A stretch of 64,000 bases of DNA from Lentzea xinjiangensis (GTDB lineage Bacteria > Actinomycetota > Actinomycetes > Mycobacteriales > Pseudonocardiaceae). The stretch lies in the NCBI RefSeq assembly GCF_900110955.1, contig NZ_FOFR01000023.1, forward strand, positions 1 to 64,000, written 5' to 3'. How positions within the stretch are numbered: position 1 is the first letter of the stretch; every line of letters starts with the position of its first letter. The position numbers and the translations under genes were made by a program. This document shows positions 1-8,245 of this stretch, in pieces. Under the pieces are notes generated by a model. It made no database searches and was not told where the DNA came from. It saw only the letters and a list, made by a program, of their open reading frames with translations.

Positions 1-4
1 CGTC

Positions 5-670
5 ATGAACAAGACCGTCCGCAACACCGTTCTCGCCACCGGCGCCGTCTCGCTCGCCCTGTTCGGCGCGGCGTGCGGTTCGGGTGACATGGCCGGCAGT
101 GGCAGTTCGAGCACCGCGCCCGCCGCGCCCATGTCGGCGTCGTCGATGGCGCCGTCGTCGTCGGCGATGGCCGGCCCGGCCGGTGCCCTCGTCGGCCCCG
201 GCTGTGCCGACTACGCCAAGCAGGTCCCGTCCGGTGCGGGGTCGGTGTCGGGCATGGCCGCCGACCCGGTGGCCGTGGCCGCGAGCAACAACCCGCTGCT
301 CACGACGCTGGTCAGTGCCGTGTCCGGGAAGCTGAACCCGAAGGTGAACCTGGTCTCGACCCTCAACGGTGCCGAGTTCACGGTCTTCGCGCCGGTCGAC
401 TCGGCGTTCGCGAAGATCGACGCCGCGACGATCGAGAAGCTCAAGACCGACGACGCGCTGCTGACCAAGATCCTGACCTACCACGTCGTGCCCGGCCAGA
501 TCGCCCCGGACAAGATCGCCGGTGACCAGAAGACCGTGCAGACCGGCACCGTGAAGGTCTCCGGCTCCGGCGACGCGCTGAAGGCCAACGACGCCAACGT
601 GATCTGCGGCGGCGTGAAGACCGCCAACGCCACCGTGTACCTCATCGACTCGGTCCTGATGCCCGCCTGA
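5..670 (+). CDS. Fasciclin-domain lipoprotein
   Basis: 221-residue secreted protein. The N-terminus has a positive Met-Asn-Lys start, a hydrophobic stretch and a lipobox (LFGAAC, Cys about residue 25), so it is probably lipid-anchored outside the membrane. A low-complexity Ala/Ser/Met linker follows to about residue 60. The rest is one fasciclin (FAS1) domain with the typical FAPVDSAF and YHVVPGQ blocks. FAS1 domains generally mediate adhesion; MPT70/MPT83 of mycobacteria are the best known actinobacterial relatives and are controlled by SigK. The gene faces an RskA-like anti-sigma gene, which fits such a regulon. The ATG at 5 gives a complete signal peptide, but only four bases of upstream sequence are available, so promoter and RBS cannot be judged. 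Confidence 0.9.
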   Translation: MNKTVRNTVLATGAVSLALFGAACGSGDMAGSGSSSTAPAAPMSASSMAPSSSAMAGPAGALVGPGCADYAKQVPSGAGSVSGMAADPVAVAASNNPLLTTLVSAVSGKLNPKVNLVSTLNGAEFTVFAPVDSAFAKIDAATIEKLKTDDALLTKILTYHVVPGQIAPDKIAGDQKTVQTGTVKVSGSGDALKANDANVICGGVKTANATVYLIDSVLMPA

Positions 671-692
671 TCAGCCCGACGGCACGCCGGAG

Positions 693-722
693 TCCGGGAA
701 CAGCGCGCTGTTCCCGGATTTT
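693..722 (+). terminator. Intrinsic terminator after fasciclin gene
   Basis: Bases 693-718 are a 26-bp perfect palindrome (arm TCCGGGAACAGCG) directly followed by TTTTC. It lies 23 bp after the fasciclin stop, between convergent genes, so it can serve both, with the better T-run on the plus strand. Confidence 0.8.
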
Positions 723-740
723 CGGCGTCCGCCGCAATGA

Positions 741-753
741 GTCCGAAGTGGAC
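741..753 (+). repeat. Interspersed 13-bp motif GTCCNNAGTGGAC (intergenic copy)
   Basis: Exact copy GTCCGAAGTGGAC, directly abutting the stop codon of the anti-sigma gene. Other exact copies: 5674-5686, 12811-12823, 40272-40284, 40542-40554, 40797-40809, 51287-51299, 56062-56074, 58117-58129, and 59647-59659 on the minus strand. Function unknown. Confidence 0.6.
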
Positions 754-1500
754 TTATCGACGTCCGTTCCACACCAGGACGACCGTGAGGACCGGAGGGG
801 TCGTCGGGCTCGGTGATCCGGCCGCGGGCTCGACGGTCAGAACTGCTTCACCGACACCCTCGATCCCGGTCACCAGCATCGACATCGCCTTGCCCGCCGG
901 GCGCAGCACCCCGGCTGATCGCGGGCCGCGGTCGTCCACCAGCCAGAGCTGGTAGGCGCGGTCGTCCGGCAACGTGCGCAGGTCGTCGGCCAGGAAGAGC
1001 ATCTCGTCGCGGCTGCGGGACACCGCCGCGGTGCCCGCCGGTGCTCCCGCGGTGACGAGCCGCAGGTCCGGTGCCGCCAGCAGGTCACCGGTCCGGGTGC
1101 GCGGGGAGGTGGCGACGGGAGCGAGCCTCGACGAGGTCAGCGCGCCGTGCGCGCCGGCCACCGCCGCAGCGACCGCGCACGCCGCCGAGACGAGTGCCGC
1201 GGCGCGCCGGAAACCTCGGCGCCGCGAGGAAGTGGTGCCGACCTCGGGGGCCGGCCGGAGCTGCCGCACGCCCCGGACCGCGGTGAGCAGCTGTGGCCGG
1301 AGGCCGGCGGGGACGACGCGGCCGGCAGCGTTGCCGAGCCGCGCCGCCGTCTCCGCCAGCTCGGTCACCTCGTCCGCACAGCCCTGGCACGCGTCCAGGT
1401 GCGACTCGAACTCGGCTCGTTCCGCGTCGGGCACCGCGTTGAGCGCATGGGCACCGGTCAGCAGGTGCGGGTCGGTCGCACGCGATCTTCCCGGTTTCAC
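754..1500 (-). CDS. Anti-sigma factor, RskA-like, zinc-binding (ZAS) type
   Basis: 248-residue protein. The N-terminal cytoplasmic part has the HxxxCxxC zinc-binding anti-sigma motif (H-L-D-A-C-Q-G-C, about residues 33-40). An Ala-rich hydrophobic segment around residue 100 looks like the single membrane span. The extracytoplasmic C-terminal half carries the RskA-type sequence YQLWLVDD. Such proteins hold an ECF sigma factor at the membrane until regulated proteolysis releases it. I chose the GTG at 1500 because GAAGGAGGGAC sits just upstream; an in-frame ATG further up (1545) has no good RBS. The usual adjacent sigma gene is not upstream; the next gene is unrelated. It faces the fasciclin lipoprotein gene. 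Confidence 0.88.
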   Translation of the reverse strand: MKPGRSRATDPHLLTGAHALNAVPDAERAEFESHLDACQGCADEVTELAETAARLGNAAGRVVPAGLRPQLLTAVRGVRQLRPAPEVGTTSSRRRGFRRAAALVSAACAVAAAVAGAHGALTSSRLAPVATSPRTRTGDLLAAPDLRLVTAGAPAGTAAVSRSRDEMLFLADDLRTLPDDRAYQLWLVDDRGPRSAGVLRPAGKAMSMLVTGIEGVGEAVLTVEPAAGSPSPTTPPVLTVVLVWNGRR

Positions 1501-1782
1501 GTCCCTCCTTCGGAGCCGACCGGCGTTTGGATTGCCCACGTCCACGTTGGAACCGGTCGTGGGACGTCAAACGTCCTGGACCGAGGTGACCTCGGGCGAC
1601 TCCGGTGCCACCGGTCCGGCGGGCGACGGCGGCGACGCCGCGTCCCGGACCCGCGGGGAGCACTCCGCGCAGGTGTGACCACGAGGTGATCAAGGGCGGG
1701 GCCGGCTTCGGTCAGCCCCGCCTCTTCGTGCGACCCGGCGATCACGCCGCGGCGCCTGTCCGGGTTCTGTTCGTCCGCGGGC

Positions 1783-2667
1783 GTGCTTGATCAGGTCGAA
1801 CGCGCGGTGCGGGAAGCAGCCGGGAAGCGGTGCTGCCGCGAGGTCTACCGTGGTCCGGTGCATGGAGTGCAAGACGGTGCCGCCACACTGGCAGCGGCGC
1901 GGCGACCCGAGGTGGACGAGCACCTCCGGCGCCTGGAGTTCCGGCTGGTCCGGGAGCACGACGAGGTGCCACCGAGTCTGGTGCACGAGTGGATCGAGCG
2001 CGCGTGGGCCCGCTTCCGCGGTGCACGGGTACGGGATTTCGTCCCGTTGCTCGTGGAACGTGCTGTGCGGGTCTCGGCCAGAGGCTTCTCGGCCGGTCTG
2101 CCCGAGCCGCCGCGAACACACCTGTCGGACTGGGCGAGGAGCACGACGAGACGGCTGCTCGCCGGGCGGATGGCACGCCGTTGGGCGCACAGCGCCGGTG
2201 TGGCGCGGCGGGCCGAGCAGGTCGCGCGCGTGCTGGTGGCGGAGGAGCAGGACCTGCTGGTGGCCGCGGCCTGGTTGCACGACATCGGGTATGCGGCGGA
2301 ACTGGCCGACACGGGGCTGCATTCGCTCGACGGCGCCCGGTACCTGCTGCGGGCCGGTGTGCCCCGGCGGGTCTGCGGCCTGGTGGCGTACCACTCCGGC
2401 TCCGCGGCGGTCGCGGAGGTGCTCGGGCTGGCGGACGAGCTGGCGGAGTTCGACGACGACCGCGGACGGCTCCGCGACGCGCTGTGGTACTGCGACATGA
2501 CCACCAGCCCCGACGGGCATCCGACGACCGTGGAGAACCGCCTCGCCGAGATCCGCGAGCGCCGCGGGCCGGACGATCCGGTGGTGCGGGCACTGGAGAT
2601 CAACGTCGACGAGCGCCTGGCGGCTGTCCGGCGCACGCACCGGCTGCTGCGCCGGGCGACGGTGTGA
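1783..2667 (+). CDS. HD-domain protein with N-terminal three-helix-bundle (DUF3562-like) region
   Basis: 294 residues from the GTG at 1783; GTGs at 1858 and 1867 are also possible, so the start is uncertain. Residues about 40-100 resemble the small three-helix dimerisation domain DUF3562, normally a stand-alone protein. From about residue 115 there is an HD-type metal-binding fold: the RRWAHSAGVARRAEQ block, the AAWLHDIGYA His-Asp core near residue 166, and YHSGS further on. HD proteins of this kind are predicted phosphohydrolases; the substrate is unknown. No frameshift is needed to join the parts, so it is either a true fusion or two genes merged by stop-codon loss. Confidence 0.75.
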   Translation: MLDQVERAVREAAGKRCCREVYRGPVHGVQDGAATLAAARRPEVDEHLRRLEFRLVREHDEVPPSLVHEWIERAWARFRGARVRDFVPLLVERAVRVSARGFSAGLPEPPRTHLSDWARSTTRRLLAGRMARRWAHSAGVARRAEQVARVLVAEEQDLLVAAAWLHDIGYAAELADTGLHSLDGARYLLRAGVPRRVCGLVAYHSGSAAVAEVLGLADELAEFDDDRGRLRDALWYCDMTTSPDGHPTTVENRLAEIRERRGPDDPVVRALEINVDERLAAVRRTHRLLRRATV

Positions 2668-2745
2668 CCGTCCGCTGGCGGAGCAGTCCTCGGGGGAGTG
2701 TTCGCGCGGGGCAATCCGGTGGGCCGTCCGCTACGAACGTCAGGT

Positions 2746-4242
2746 GTGAAAGCAACCCGAACGATCCTCATCGGCCTGGTGTCGGTGGCCGCGGCGTTGG
2801 CGGCAGGTCATCTCGTCGCGGGGATCGTGAGCCCGCTGGCGTCGCCGTTCCTCGCGGTCGGCAACACCGCGATCGACCTGACGCCGCACCCGGTCAAGGA
2901 CTTCGCGATCCGCACGTTCGGTGAGAACGACAAGCTCGTCCTGCTCGGCGGCATGGCGGTCGTGCTCGTGGCGCTCGGCGTGGTGGCGGGACTGGTGTCG
3001 CGGCGCAGTCCCTGGCCCGGCACCGCCCTCGCGGGCGTTCTCGGCCTGGTCGGGATCGCCGCGGTGCTGGCGAGGCCGACGACGACCGCGTGGTCGGTGC
3101 TCGCGCCGCTGGCCAGCCTCGTGGTCGGGGTCGCGGCGTTCCGCTGGCTGTGGTCGCAGGCGCCCGCCGTGGCGCCGGGCAGGCGGAGGTTCCTGCTGTC
3201 GGCCGCGGCGGTCGCCGGGGGCGCCGGGGTCGCGGCGGTGGGCGGGCAGTGGCTCGCCGGCCGGGTGGACGTCGAGGCGTCCCGGCGCGGCATCGCGCTG
3301 CGTCCGGGGGAGACCGCGCCCGGCATCCCGTTCGGCGCCGACTTCTCCCGGGAGGGCACGCCGACGTTCCTGACGCCGAACGACGAGTTCTACCGGGTCG
3401 ACACCGCGCTCACCGTGCCCCGCCTGCGGGCGGAGGACTGGCGGTTGCGGCTGCACGGCATGGTGGACAACGAGATGGTGCTCACCTACGACGACCTGCT
3501 GCGGCGTCCGCTGGTGGAGAAGACCATCACCCTGGTCTGCGTGTCCAACGAGGTCGGCGGTCCGTACATCTCCACGTCGAACTTCATCGGCATCTCGCTT
3601 CCCGACCTCCTGCGGGAGGCCGGTGTGCGCCCCGGCGCCGACCAGCTCGCGACGCGCAGCGTGGACGGCTGGACGTGCGGCACCCCGGTCGCCTCGATCA
3701 TGGCGCCCGGATCGAACGCGATGCTGGCCCTCGGGATGAACGGCGAGCCGTTGCCGTTGGAGCGCGGCTTCCCGGTGCGCATGGTCGTGCCCGGTCTCTA
3801 CGGCTACGTCTCCGCGACCAAGTGGCTGGTGGACGCCGAACTGACCACGTTCGACGGGTTCGACCCGTACTGGGCGCAGCGCGGCTGGGCGAAGAAGGCC
3901 CCGGTCAAGGTCATGTCCAGGGTGGACCGGCCGAAGTCCTTCGAGAGGGTGCCGGCGGGCCGGTTCGTCGCGGCCGGCATCGCCTGGGCGCAGCACATCG
4001 GCATCGACCGCGTCGAGGTCCGCGTCGACGGCGGGCCCTGGCAGCCGGCCACGCTGAGCACCGAGGTCAACGTCGACACCTGGCGGATGTGGCGCGTCGA
4101 GCTGGACCTGAAGCCGGGCAGCCACACCGTGGAATGCCGCGCGACGGACCGCACCGGCTACACCCAGACCAACGAACGCGCCGCTCCCGTTCCCGACGGA
4201 GCCACCGGCTGGCACTCGATGGTGTTCACCTCGGTCGCCTGA
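2746..4242 (+). CDS. Membrane-anchored molybdopterin-dependent oxidoreductase (sulfite oxidase family)
   Basis: 498 residues from the GTG at 2746; an in-frame start exists at 2698. The N-terminal third contains about four or five hydrophobic segments, then a GRRRF sequence and a hydrophobic stretch that resembles a Tat-like signal or anchor. The catalytic part follows, with the molybdenum-ligand cysteine in LVCVSNEVGG (Cys265) and the C-terminal dimerisation domain (IGIDRVEVRVDGGPW). This layout is that of the sulfite-oxidase-like, membrane-spanning actinobacterial enzymes; the physiological substrate cannot be read from sequence. It is followed convergently by a TetR gene with a 20-bp gap. 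Confidence 0.88.
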   Translation: MKATRTILIGLVSVAAALAAGHLVAGIVSPLASPFLAVGNTAIDLTPHPVKDFAIRTFGENDKLVLLGGMAVVLVALGVVAGLVSRRSPWPGTALAGVLGLVGIAAVLARPTTTAWSVLAPLASLVVGVAAFRWLWSQAPAVAPGRRRFLLSAAAVAGGAGVAAVGGQWLAGRVDVEASRRGIALRPGETAPGIPFGADFSREGTPTFLTPNDEFYRVDTALTVPRLRAEDWRLRLHGMVDNEMVLTYDDLLRRPLVEKTITLVCVSNEVGGPYISTSNFIGISLPDLLREAGVRPGADQLATRSVDGWTCGTPVASIMAPGSNAMLALGMNGEPLPLERGFPVRMVVPGLYGYVSATKWLVDAELTTFDGFDPYWAQRGWAKKAPVKVMSRVDRPKSFERVPAGRFVAAGIAWAQHIGIDRVEVRVDGGPWQPATLSTEVNVDTWRMWRVELDLKPGSHTVECRATDRTGYTQTNERAAPVPDGATGWHSMVFTSVA

Positions 4243-4262
4243 CCCGGTCGGCAGGACGCCCT

Positions 4263-4835
4263 TCAGCGGAGGAACGCCGCGAGCGCTTCGGCCAGGTAGG
4301 GGATGAGCCGGTCGGCGGGCATGGCGGCGAGCTCGCCGTCCCCGGTCACGTACCTGCTGAAGGTGACCCCGATCAGCAGCGCGCCGACGAGCTCCACGCG
4401 CGCCTCCACGTCCGGCCCGGTGAGGACCTCGCGGTAGGCGGCGGCGCTTTCCCTGGCCATGGCGCGCAGCAACGCCCTGGCCGCCTCCTGGTCGCCGGCG
4501 CTGCGCACGAGCGCGATGAACGGATCGGCGCCGTCGGCCGACTCCATGCGCTGCACGAACGCGGTCGCGACGCGTTCGGGCAGCCCGTCCAGGCCGCCCT
4601 CCACGGTGCCGGTCAGGTCGCGCGTTCCGGGGACCGCGGCGAGGAAAAGCTGCTCCTTGGACGAGAAGTGCAGCATGACCAGCCCGTGCGTGACACCGGC
4701 GCGGCGGGCGATGGCGCGGATCGTCGCACCGGCGAACCCGTGCTCGGCGAACTCCTCCCGGGCGGCGGCGAGGATCGCGACCCGTTTCGCCTCGGGGTCA
4801 CGGGTGCGGCGCGCGGGCTGTGACGCAGGAGGCAT
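4263..4835 (-). CDS. TetR/AcrR family transcriptional regulator
   Basis: 190-residue regulator. The N-terminal helix-turn-helix is typical (EEFAEHGFAGATIRAIARRAGVTHGLVMLHFSSKEQLF, residues about 24-61); the C-terminal ligand-binding region is all-helical. I chose the ATG at 4835; longer in-frame ATGs exist, but they run back across the divergent promoter and operator. It is transcribed divergently from a cysteine hydrolase gene, with a clear 24-bp dyad between them, so it probably represses that gene and perhaps itself. Confidence 0.88.
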   Translation of the reverse strand: MPPASQPARRTRDPEAKRVAILAAAREEFAEHGFAGATIRAIARRAGVTHGLVMLHFSSKEQLFLAAVPGTRDLTGTVEGGLDGLPERVATAFVQRMESADGADPFIALVRSAGDQEAARALLRAMARESAAAYREVLTGPDVEARVELVGALLIGVTFSRYVTGDGELAAMPADRLIPYLAEALAAFLR

Positions 4836-4869
4836 GCCCGTACTGTACACGCGGTCATTGAGGTCGTAA

Positions 4870-4893
4870 GTTAATGAACAGATGGTCATTAAC
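4870..4893. promoter_or_regulatory. Candidate TetR operator
   Basis: Perfect 8-bp inverted arms GTTAATGA and TCATTAAC separated by 8 bp, AT-rich in a GC-rich setting and placed in the divergent intergenic region. It overlaps an upstream in-frame ATG (4882) of the hydrolase gene, which argues that the GTG at 4915 is the true start. Confidence 0.7.
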
Positions 4894-4914
4894 CTCTCGA
4901 CCGAAGGACCTGCC

Positions 4915-5556
4915 GTGAACCTCGCGCCCCTCTCGCCCGACAACTCCACCGTGGTGCTGGTCGACTACGCGGTCGGCTTCGCCACCCTGCTGCGCTCGCA
5001 CGACCTGCGCCAGCACCTCTCCGCGGCGGCGGGCCTGGCCAAGACCGCCAAGCTCTACGGCGCCGGACTCGTCGTGACCAACGGCGAGGCGTCGAAGCCT
5101 TCCGGCCCGCTCTACCCGGAGGTGCTGGCCGCCATCGGCGAGGACCAGCCGGTGATCGAGCGCGCGACCGCGTTCGACTCGTTCCTCGACCCCGGCTTCC
5201 GCGCGGCCGTCGAGGCCACCGGCCGGAACCGCCTGCTGATCGGCGGCATCGCCACCGACGGGTGCGTGCTGCAGACCGCGCTGGGCGCGGTGCGCGCGGG
5301 ATACGAGACCTACGTCGTCGTCGACGCTTCCGCGAGCACCAGTGCGGAGGCGCACACCGTGGCGGTCCAGCGGATGGTCATGGCCGGCATCGTCCCCGTC
5401 ACGTGGTGGTCCGTGGCCGCGGAGTTCCAGCTCGAGCCGCGGTTCGCCGGCTCGCCGATCCGCCAGCAGCTCATGGCGGAGTTCCACCCGGACATGACCA
5501 TGGGTGGCCGCACGTTCTTCGCGGGGGTCGCGCAGGGCCGTCTCGCGACGGCGTGA
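4915..5556 (+). CDS. Isochorismatase-family cysteine hydrolase, YcaC-like
   Basis: 213 residues from the GTG at 4915, which has GAAGGA six bases upstream; the ATG at 4882 lies inside the operator. The catalytic Asp lies in VVLVDYAVGF and the nucleophilic Cys in GGIATDGCVLQTAL. The later block GYETYVVVDASAS and the Trp-rich VTWWSVAAEF segment match the YcaC branch rather than true isochorismatases. The usual Lys of the D-K-C triad is not evident; the matching site reads ERAT. The substrate is unknown. Control by the divergent TetR protein is likely. Confidence 0.85.
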   Translation: MNLAPLSPDNSTVVLVDYAVGFATLLRSHDLRQHLSAAAGLAKTAKLYGAGLVVTNGEASKPSGPLYPEVLAAIGEDQPVIERATAFDSFLDPGFRAAVEATGRNRLLIGGIATDGCVLQTALGAVRAGYETYVVVDASASTSAEAHTVAVQRMVMAGIVPVTWWSVAAEFQLEPRFAGSPIRQQLMAEFHPDMTMGGRTFFAGVAQGRLATA

Positions 5557-5673
5557 CGACGTGCGCACTTCGGCGGCCCGGTCCTCACCGGTCGTGCCGG
5601 CCTGGGTGGGGGCCGGCGCCGTCGCGGTGGTCTGGGCGCACCGGCCCGCCCGCCGGGTCGCGGGGCCGGCGAC

Positions 5674-5686
5674 GTCCTCAGTGGAC
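5674..5686 (+). repeat. Interspersed 13-bp motif, copy over MarR stop
   Basis: Exact GTCCTCAGTGGAC. It overlaps the stop codon of the MarR gene (5678-5680) and is part of a short dyad CTCAGT/ACTGAG. Confidence 0.6.
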
Positions 5687-6175
5687 TGAGCCGGTCGGTC
5701 CGCCGGACCTGGCCACCGCGGCCGCCAGGTTGGTCTCGATCTCGGCGAGCGCCTCCAGCACCGGCGCCAGGGTGGCGGGGGACAGGTCGCCGACCGTCGA
5801 CGCTTCCAGGTCGTGCCACATCCGCTCGATCTCCGCCCGCATCGCGACGCCCGCGGGAGTGGACGACACCAGGGTGGCCCGGCCGTCGCGGGGATCGGGC
5901 GTCCGTTCGACCAGGCCCGCCTTCTCCAGGCGCTGCACCATCCTGGTGATGGTCGCCGAGTCGGAGTCCAGCACCGCGATCAGCTCCGTCTGGCGCACCG
6001 GGCCCGAGTCCCACAGGTGCATCAGGAGCAGCTCCTGGCCGCGGTGCAGACCGAGGTCCCGCAGGAGCTGGCCCGCCAGCATCCGGTGCAGCCGGACCAC
6101 CCGGAACAGGGCGTGGCTGACCGGTCCTCGCTCCGCCGCGCTCGGGACCTTCTTCTTGTCTCGTTCTCCGGCCAC
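5678..6175 (-). CDS. MarR family transcriptional regulator
   Basis: 165 residues from the GTG at 6175, preceded by GAGGAG. The winged helix is clear: the QTELIAVLDSDSATITRMVQRLEKAGLVERTPDPRDGRATLVSSTPAG region carries the recognition helix and the basic wing. A longer in-frame ATG at 6241 would add 22 residues. No target is obvious; the upstream neighbour is a small membrane protein on the other strand. Confidence 0.88.
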   Translation of the reverse strand: MAGERDKKKVPSAAERGPVSHALFRVVRLHRMLAGQLLRDLGLHRGQELLLMHLWDSGPVRQTELIAVLDSDSATITRMVQRLEKAGLVERTPDPRDGRATLVSSTPAGVAMRAEIERMWHDLEASTVGDLSPATLAPVLEALAEIETNLAAAVARSGGPTGSVH

Positions 6176-6568
6176 GGGTCCATGCTCCTCGTCCACTGCG
6201 GCGAGAGCGCGGGCAAATGCCTGCCGCGTGGTCCAGCTCACAAGCTCCGCCGGGATGCGGAGAACGGGTGGAAGCGGTCAAGCCCGCCGTCTCTGCGGGA
6301 GCAGCACCAGGACGGACGCGTACTTCCTTTCGGCTGCGTGGCGCTGGTTGCCGACCAAGTGGCATTTTTCGAAGAGGTTTCGATGTGCTGATAGCTGAGC
6401 GTGCCCGAGTGTGCGATTTCGGTAACCGCGGAGCGTGCTGTTTCCGGGGCTGATGGCTGGAACGGGTGCCAATGCGATCAGGTCGTGTCGTCGGCAGTTT
6501 GTGCCACTCGGGGAAGGGTATCCATCAACCGTCAATCGATTTTCATCAATTCGGGCAGGAGAACCGAC
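6176..6568. other. Intergenic region, MarR / small membrane protein
   Basis: 393 bp with no convincing gene. The last 60 bases are less GC-rich and contain repeated ATCAA elements just before the RBS of the next gene, suggesting its promoter or leader. No strong hairpin seen. Confidence 0.4.
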
Positions 6569-6904
6569 ATGACCAGCGCAACAGGTCCGATGGGCGGCGT
6601 TTCGGGAAATCCGGGATTCCAGGGCGGCAGGGTCGCGGGTGACCTGGCTCCCGGTGCCCCTGTGGCACACAGAGCGGATGTCGAGACGAAACCGTCGTTC
6701 AAGACCACCGAGTTCTTCGTGTTCCTCGCCGCGGTCGCCGCAGTGGTGATCACGTCCCTGATGGTCGGCGGCGACGCCGACACCGCGGATCCGTTCAACG
6801 CCGAGCAGGCGTTGCGCTACATCACCTTCCTCACCATCGGTTACATGATCAGCCGTGGTCTGGCCAAGGCGGCCAGTCGTCGGCGCGACGACGCCAACCG
6901 CTGA
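6569..6904 (+). CDS. Small two-span membrane protein, function unknown
   Basis: 111 residues from the ATG at 6569, which follows GCAGGAGAA. Residues 1-45 are Gly/Pro-rich and hydrophilic. Two hydrophobic segments follow: FFVFLAAVAAVVITSLMV (about 49-66) and a second around 81-99. A short Arg-rich tail (ASRRRDDANR) would sit inside the cell. I do not recognise a domain. A 34-codon membrane peptide gene follows 17 bases later, probably in the same transcript. Confidence 0.7.
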   Translation: MTSATGPMGGVSGNPGFQGGRVAGDLAPGAPVAHRADVETKPSFKTTEFFVFLAAVAAVVITSLMVGGDADTADPFNAEQALRYITFLTIGYMISRGLAKAASRRRDDANR

Positions 6905-6921
6905 GCAAGGGGACTGCCCAG

Positions 6922-7026
6922 GTGAAGATCCGTCCCCTCGGTGGGCGTCTCGGGTGCCTCCTGATGATCGCCTTTTCGGTGATCGCCTCCGTTGTGCTGA
7001 CCCTCCTGCTCAACGTCGTCCTTTGA
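6922..7026 (+). CDS. 34-residue membrane peptide
   Basis: GTG start at 6922, with AAGGGG about 9 bases upstream, and a TGA stop at 7024. The peptide starts with a basic MKIRPLGGRLG segment followed by one uninterrupted hydrophobic helix to the C-terminus (CLLMIAFSVIASVVLTLLL). Short proteins of this shape occur in actinomycetes without assigned function. It directly follows the two-span membrane protein, so co-expression is likely. Confidence 0.55.
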   Translation: MKIRPLGGRLGCLLMIAFSVIASVVLTLLLNVVL

Positions 7027-7137
7027 GCCCGTACTCGCCGGTCCTCGGTACTGACGAAGACGGCCGATGACGCAGCTCACGGTCCAGCGCAGCGCCATGA
7101 GCGGCGTTTTTGTCGGTGTCATCCGGACACTGGAGGG

Positions 7138-8205
7138 GTGAGCACCTCGACACCGCTGCTGAGCCCGACCCGGATCTACGTGGAGCCCGCCGCCGCGCTG
7201 CTGCCGCGAGGCCGTGAGGTGCTCGACAGGTTCCCCGACGCGGACCGGGTCGAGGTCGACAGCCACTGGCGCATCCCCGAGCTGCACGGCGACGAGGCCA
7301 ACGCGCGGCGGTGGGTGCGGATCAAGCGCGAAGCGCTGGTGCTCGGGGTGAAGAAGTCCCTCAGCGCGCGGCCCAACGGGCGTTCGGCGCACTTCATCGC
7401 CCCGTCCACGGCCAACGGGTGCGCGATGGCCTGCGCCTACTGCTACGTGCCGCGGCGCAAGGGGTACTCGAACCCGATCACGGTGTTCGCGAACATCGAG
7501 CAGATCACCGGCTACCTGGCCCGCCACGTCGCCAGGCAGGGCCCGATGACCGAGCCCGGCCAGATCGACGAGCGGGCCTGGGTCTACGACATCGGGGAGA
7601 ACTCCGACTGCTCGGCGGACGCGGTGGTCAGCGACAACGTGAGGGACCTGGTGCGGCTGTTCCGCGACCTGCCCACCGCGAAGGCGTCCTTCGCGACCAA
7701 GTACGTGAACCGCGACCTGCTGGAGTGGGATCCGCGGGGCCGCACCCGCGTCCGGTTCTCCCTGATGCCCGAACGCACCGCGAAACTGCTCGACATCCGC
7801 ACCAGCCCCGTCCCCGAACGCCTCGCCGCCCTCGACGACTTCCACGCCGCCGGCTACGAGGTGCACGTGAACCTCAGCCCGGTCGTCGTGTACGACGGCT
7901 GGCTCGAGGACTGGCGGCAGCTGCTCGAGTCGCTCGGGGACGCGGCCTCCTCCGCCACCCGCGACCAGCTCGCCGCCGAGGTCATCATGCTCACCCACAA
8001 CCAGCCGCTGCACGAGGTCAACCTGCGCTGGCACCCGCGGGCCGAGGACCTCCTGTGGCGCCCGGACCTCCAGGAGGCCAAGCGCAGCGAAGGCGGCGGG
8101 GTCAACGTCCGCTACCGGCGGGGACTCAAGCGGGAGCTCCTCGACTCGTTCCTCGCACTCGTCGAGGCGCACGCTCCGTACCTGCGCGTCCGGTACGCCT
8201 TCTGA
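7138..8205 (+). CDS. Radical SAM protein, spore photoproduct lyase family
   Basis: 355 residues. The radical SAM cluster motif CxxxCxxC is present as Cys95, Cys99 and Cys102 in NGCAMACAYCYV, embedded in the family signature ARPNGRSAHFIAPSTANGC. Bacillus SplB repairs the UV spore photoproduct; the actinomycete branch is only named after it, and its true substrate is not established. The GTG at 7138 directly abuts a GGAGGG, which is too close for normal spacing, but homology-like sequence (IYVEPAA) begins soon after, so translation from here or leaderless initiation is plausible. It appears to be a single-gene transcript. Confidence 0.85.
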   Translation: MSTSTPLLSPTRIYVEPAAALLPRGREVLDRFPDADRVEVDSHWRIPELHGDEANARRWVRIKREALVLGVKKSLSARPNGRSAHFIAPSTANGCAMACAYCYVPRRKGYSNPITVFANIEQITGYLARHVARQGPMTEPGQIDERAWVYDIGENSDCSADAVVSDNVRDLVRLFRDLPTAKASFATKYVNRDLLEWDPRGRTRVRFSLMPERTAKLLDIRTSPVPERLAALDDFHAAGYEVHVNLSPVVVYDGWLEDWRQLLESLGDAASSATRDQLAAEVIMLTHNQPLHEVNLRWHPRAEDLLWRPDLQEAKRSEGGGVNVRYRRGLKRELLDSFLALVEAHAPYLRVRYAF

Positions 8206-8245
8206 GCGAGGAACTTCCGCCTCGGGAGCCGTGCCGTCCACTCGT

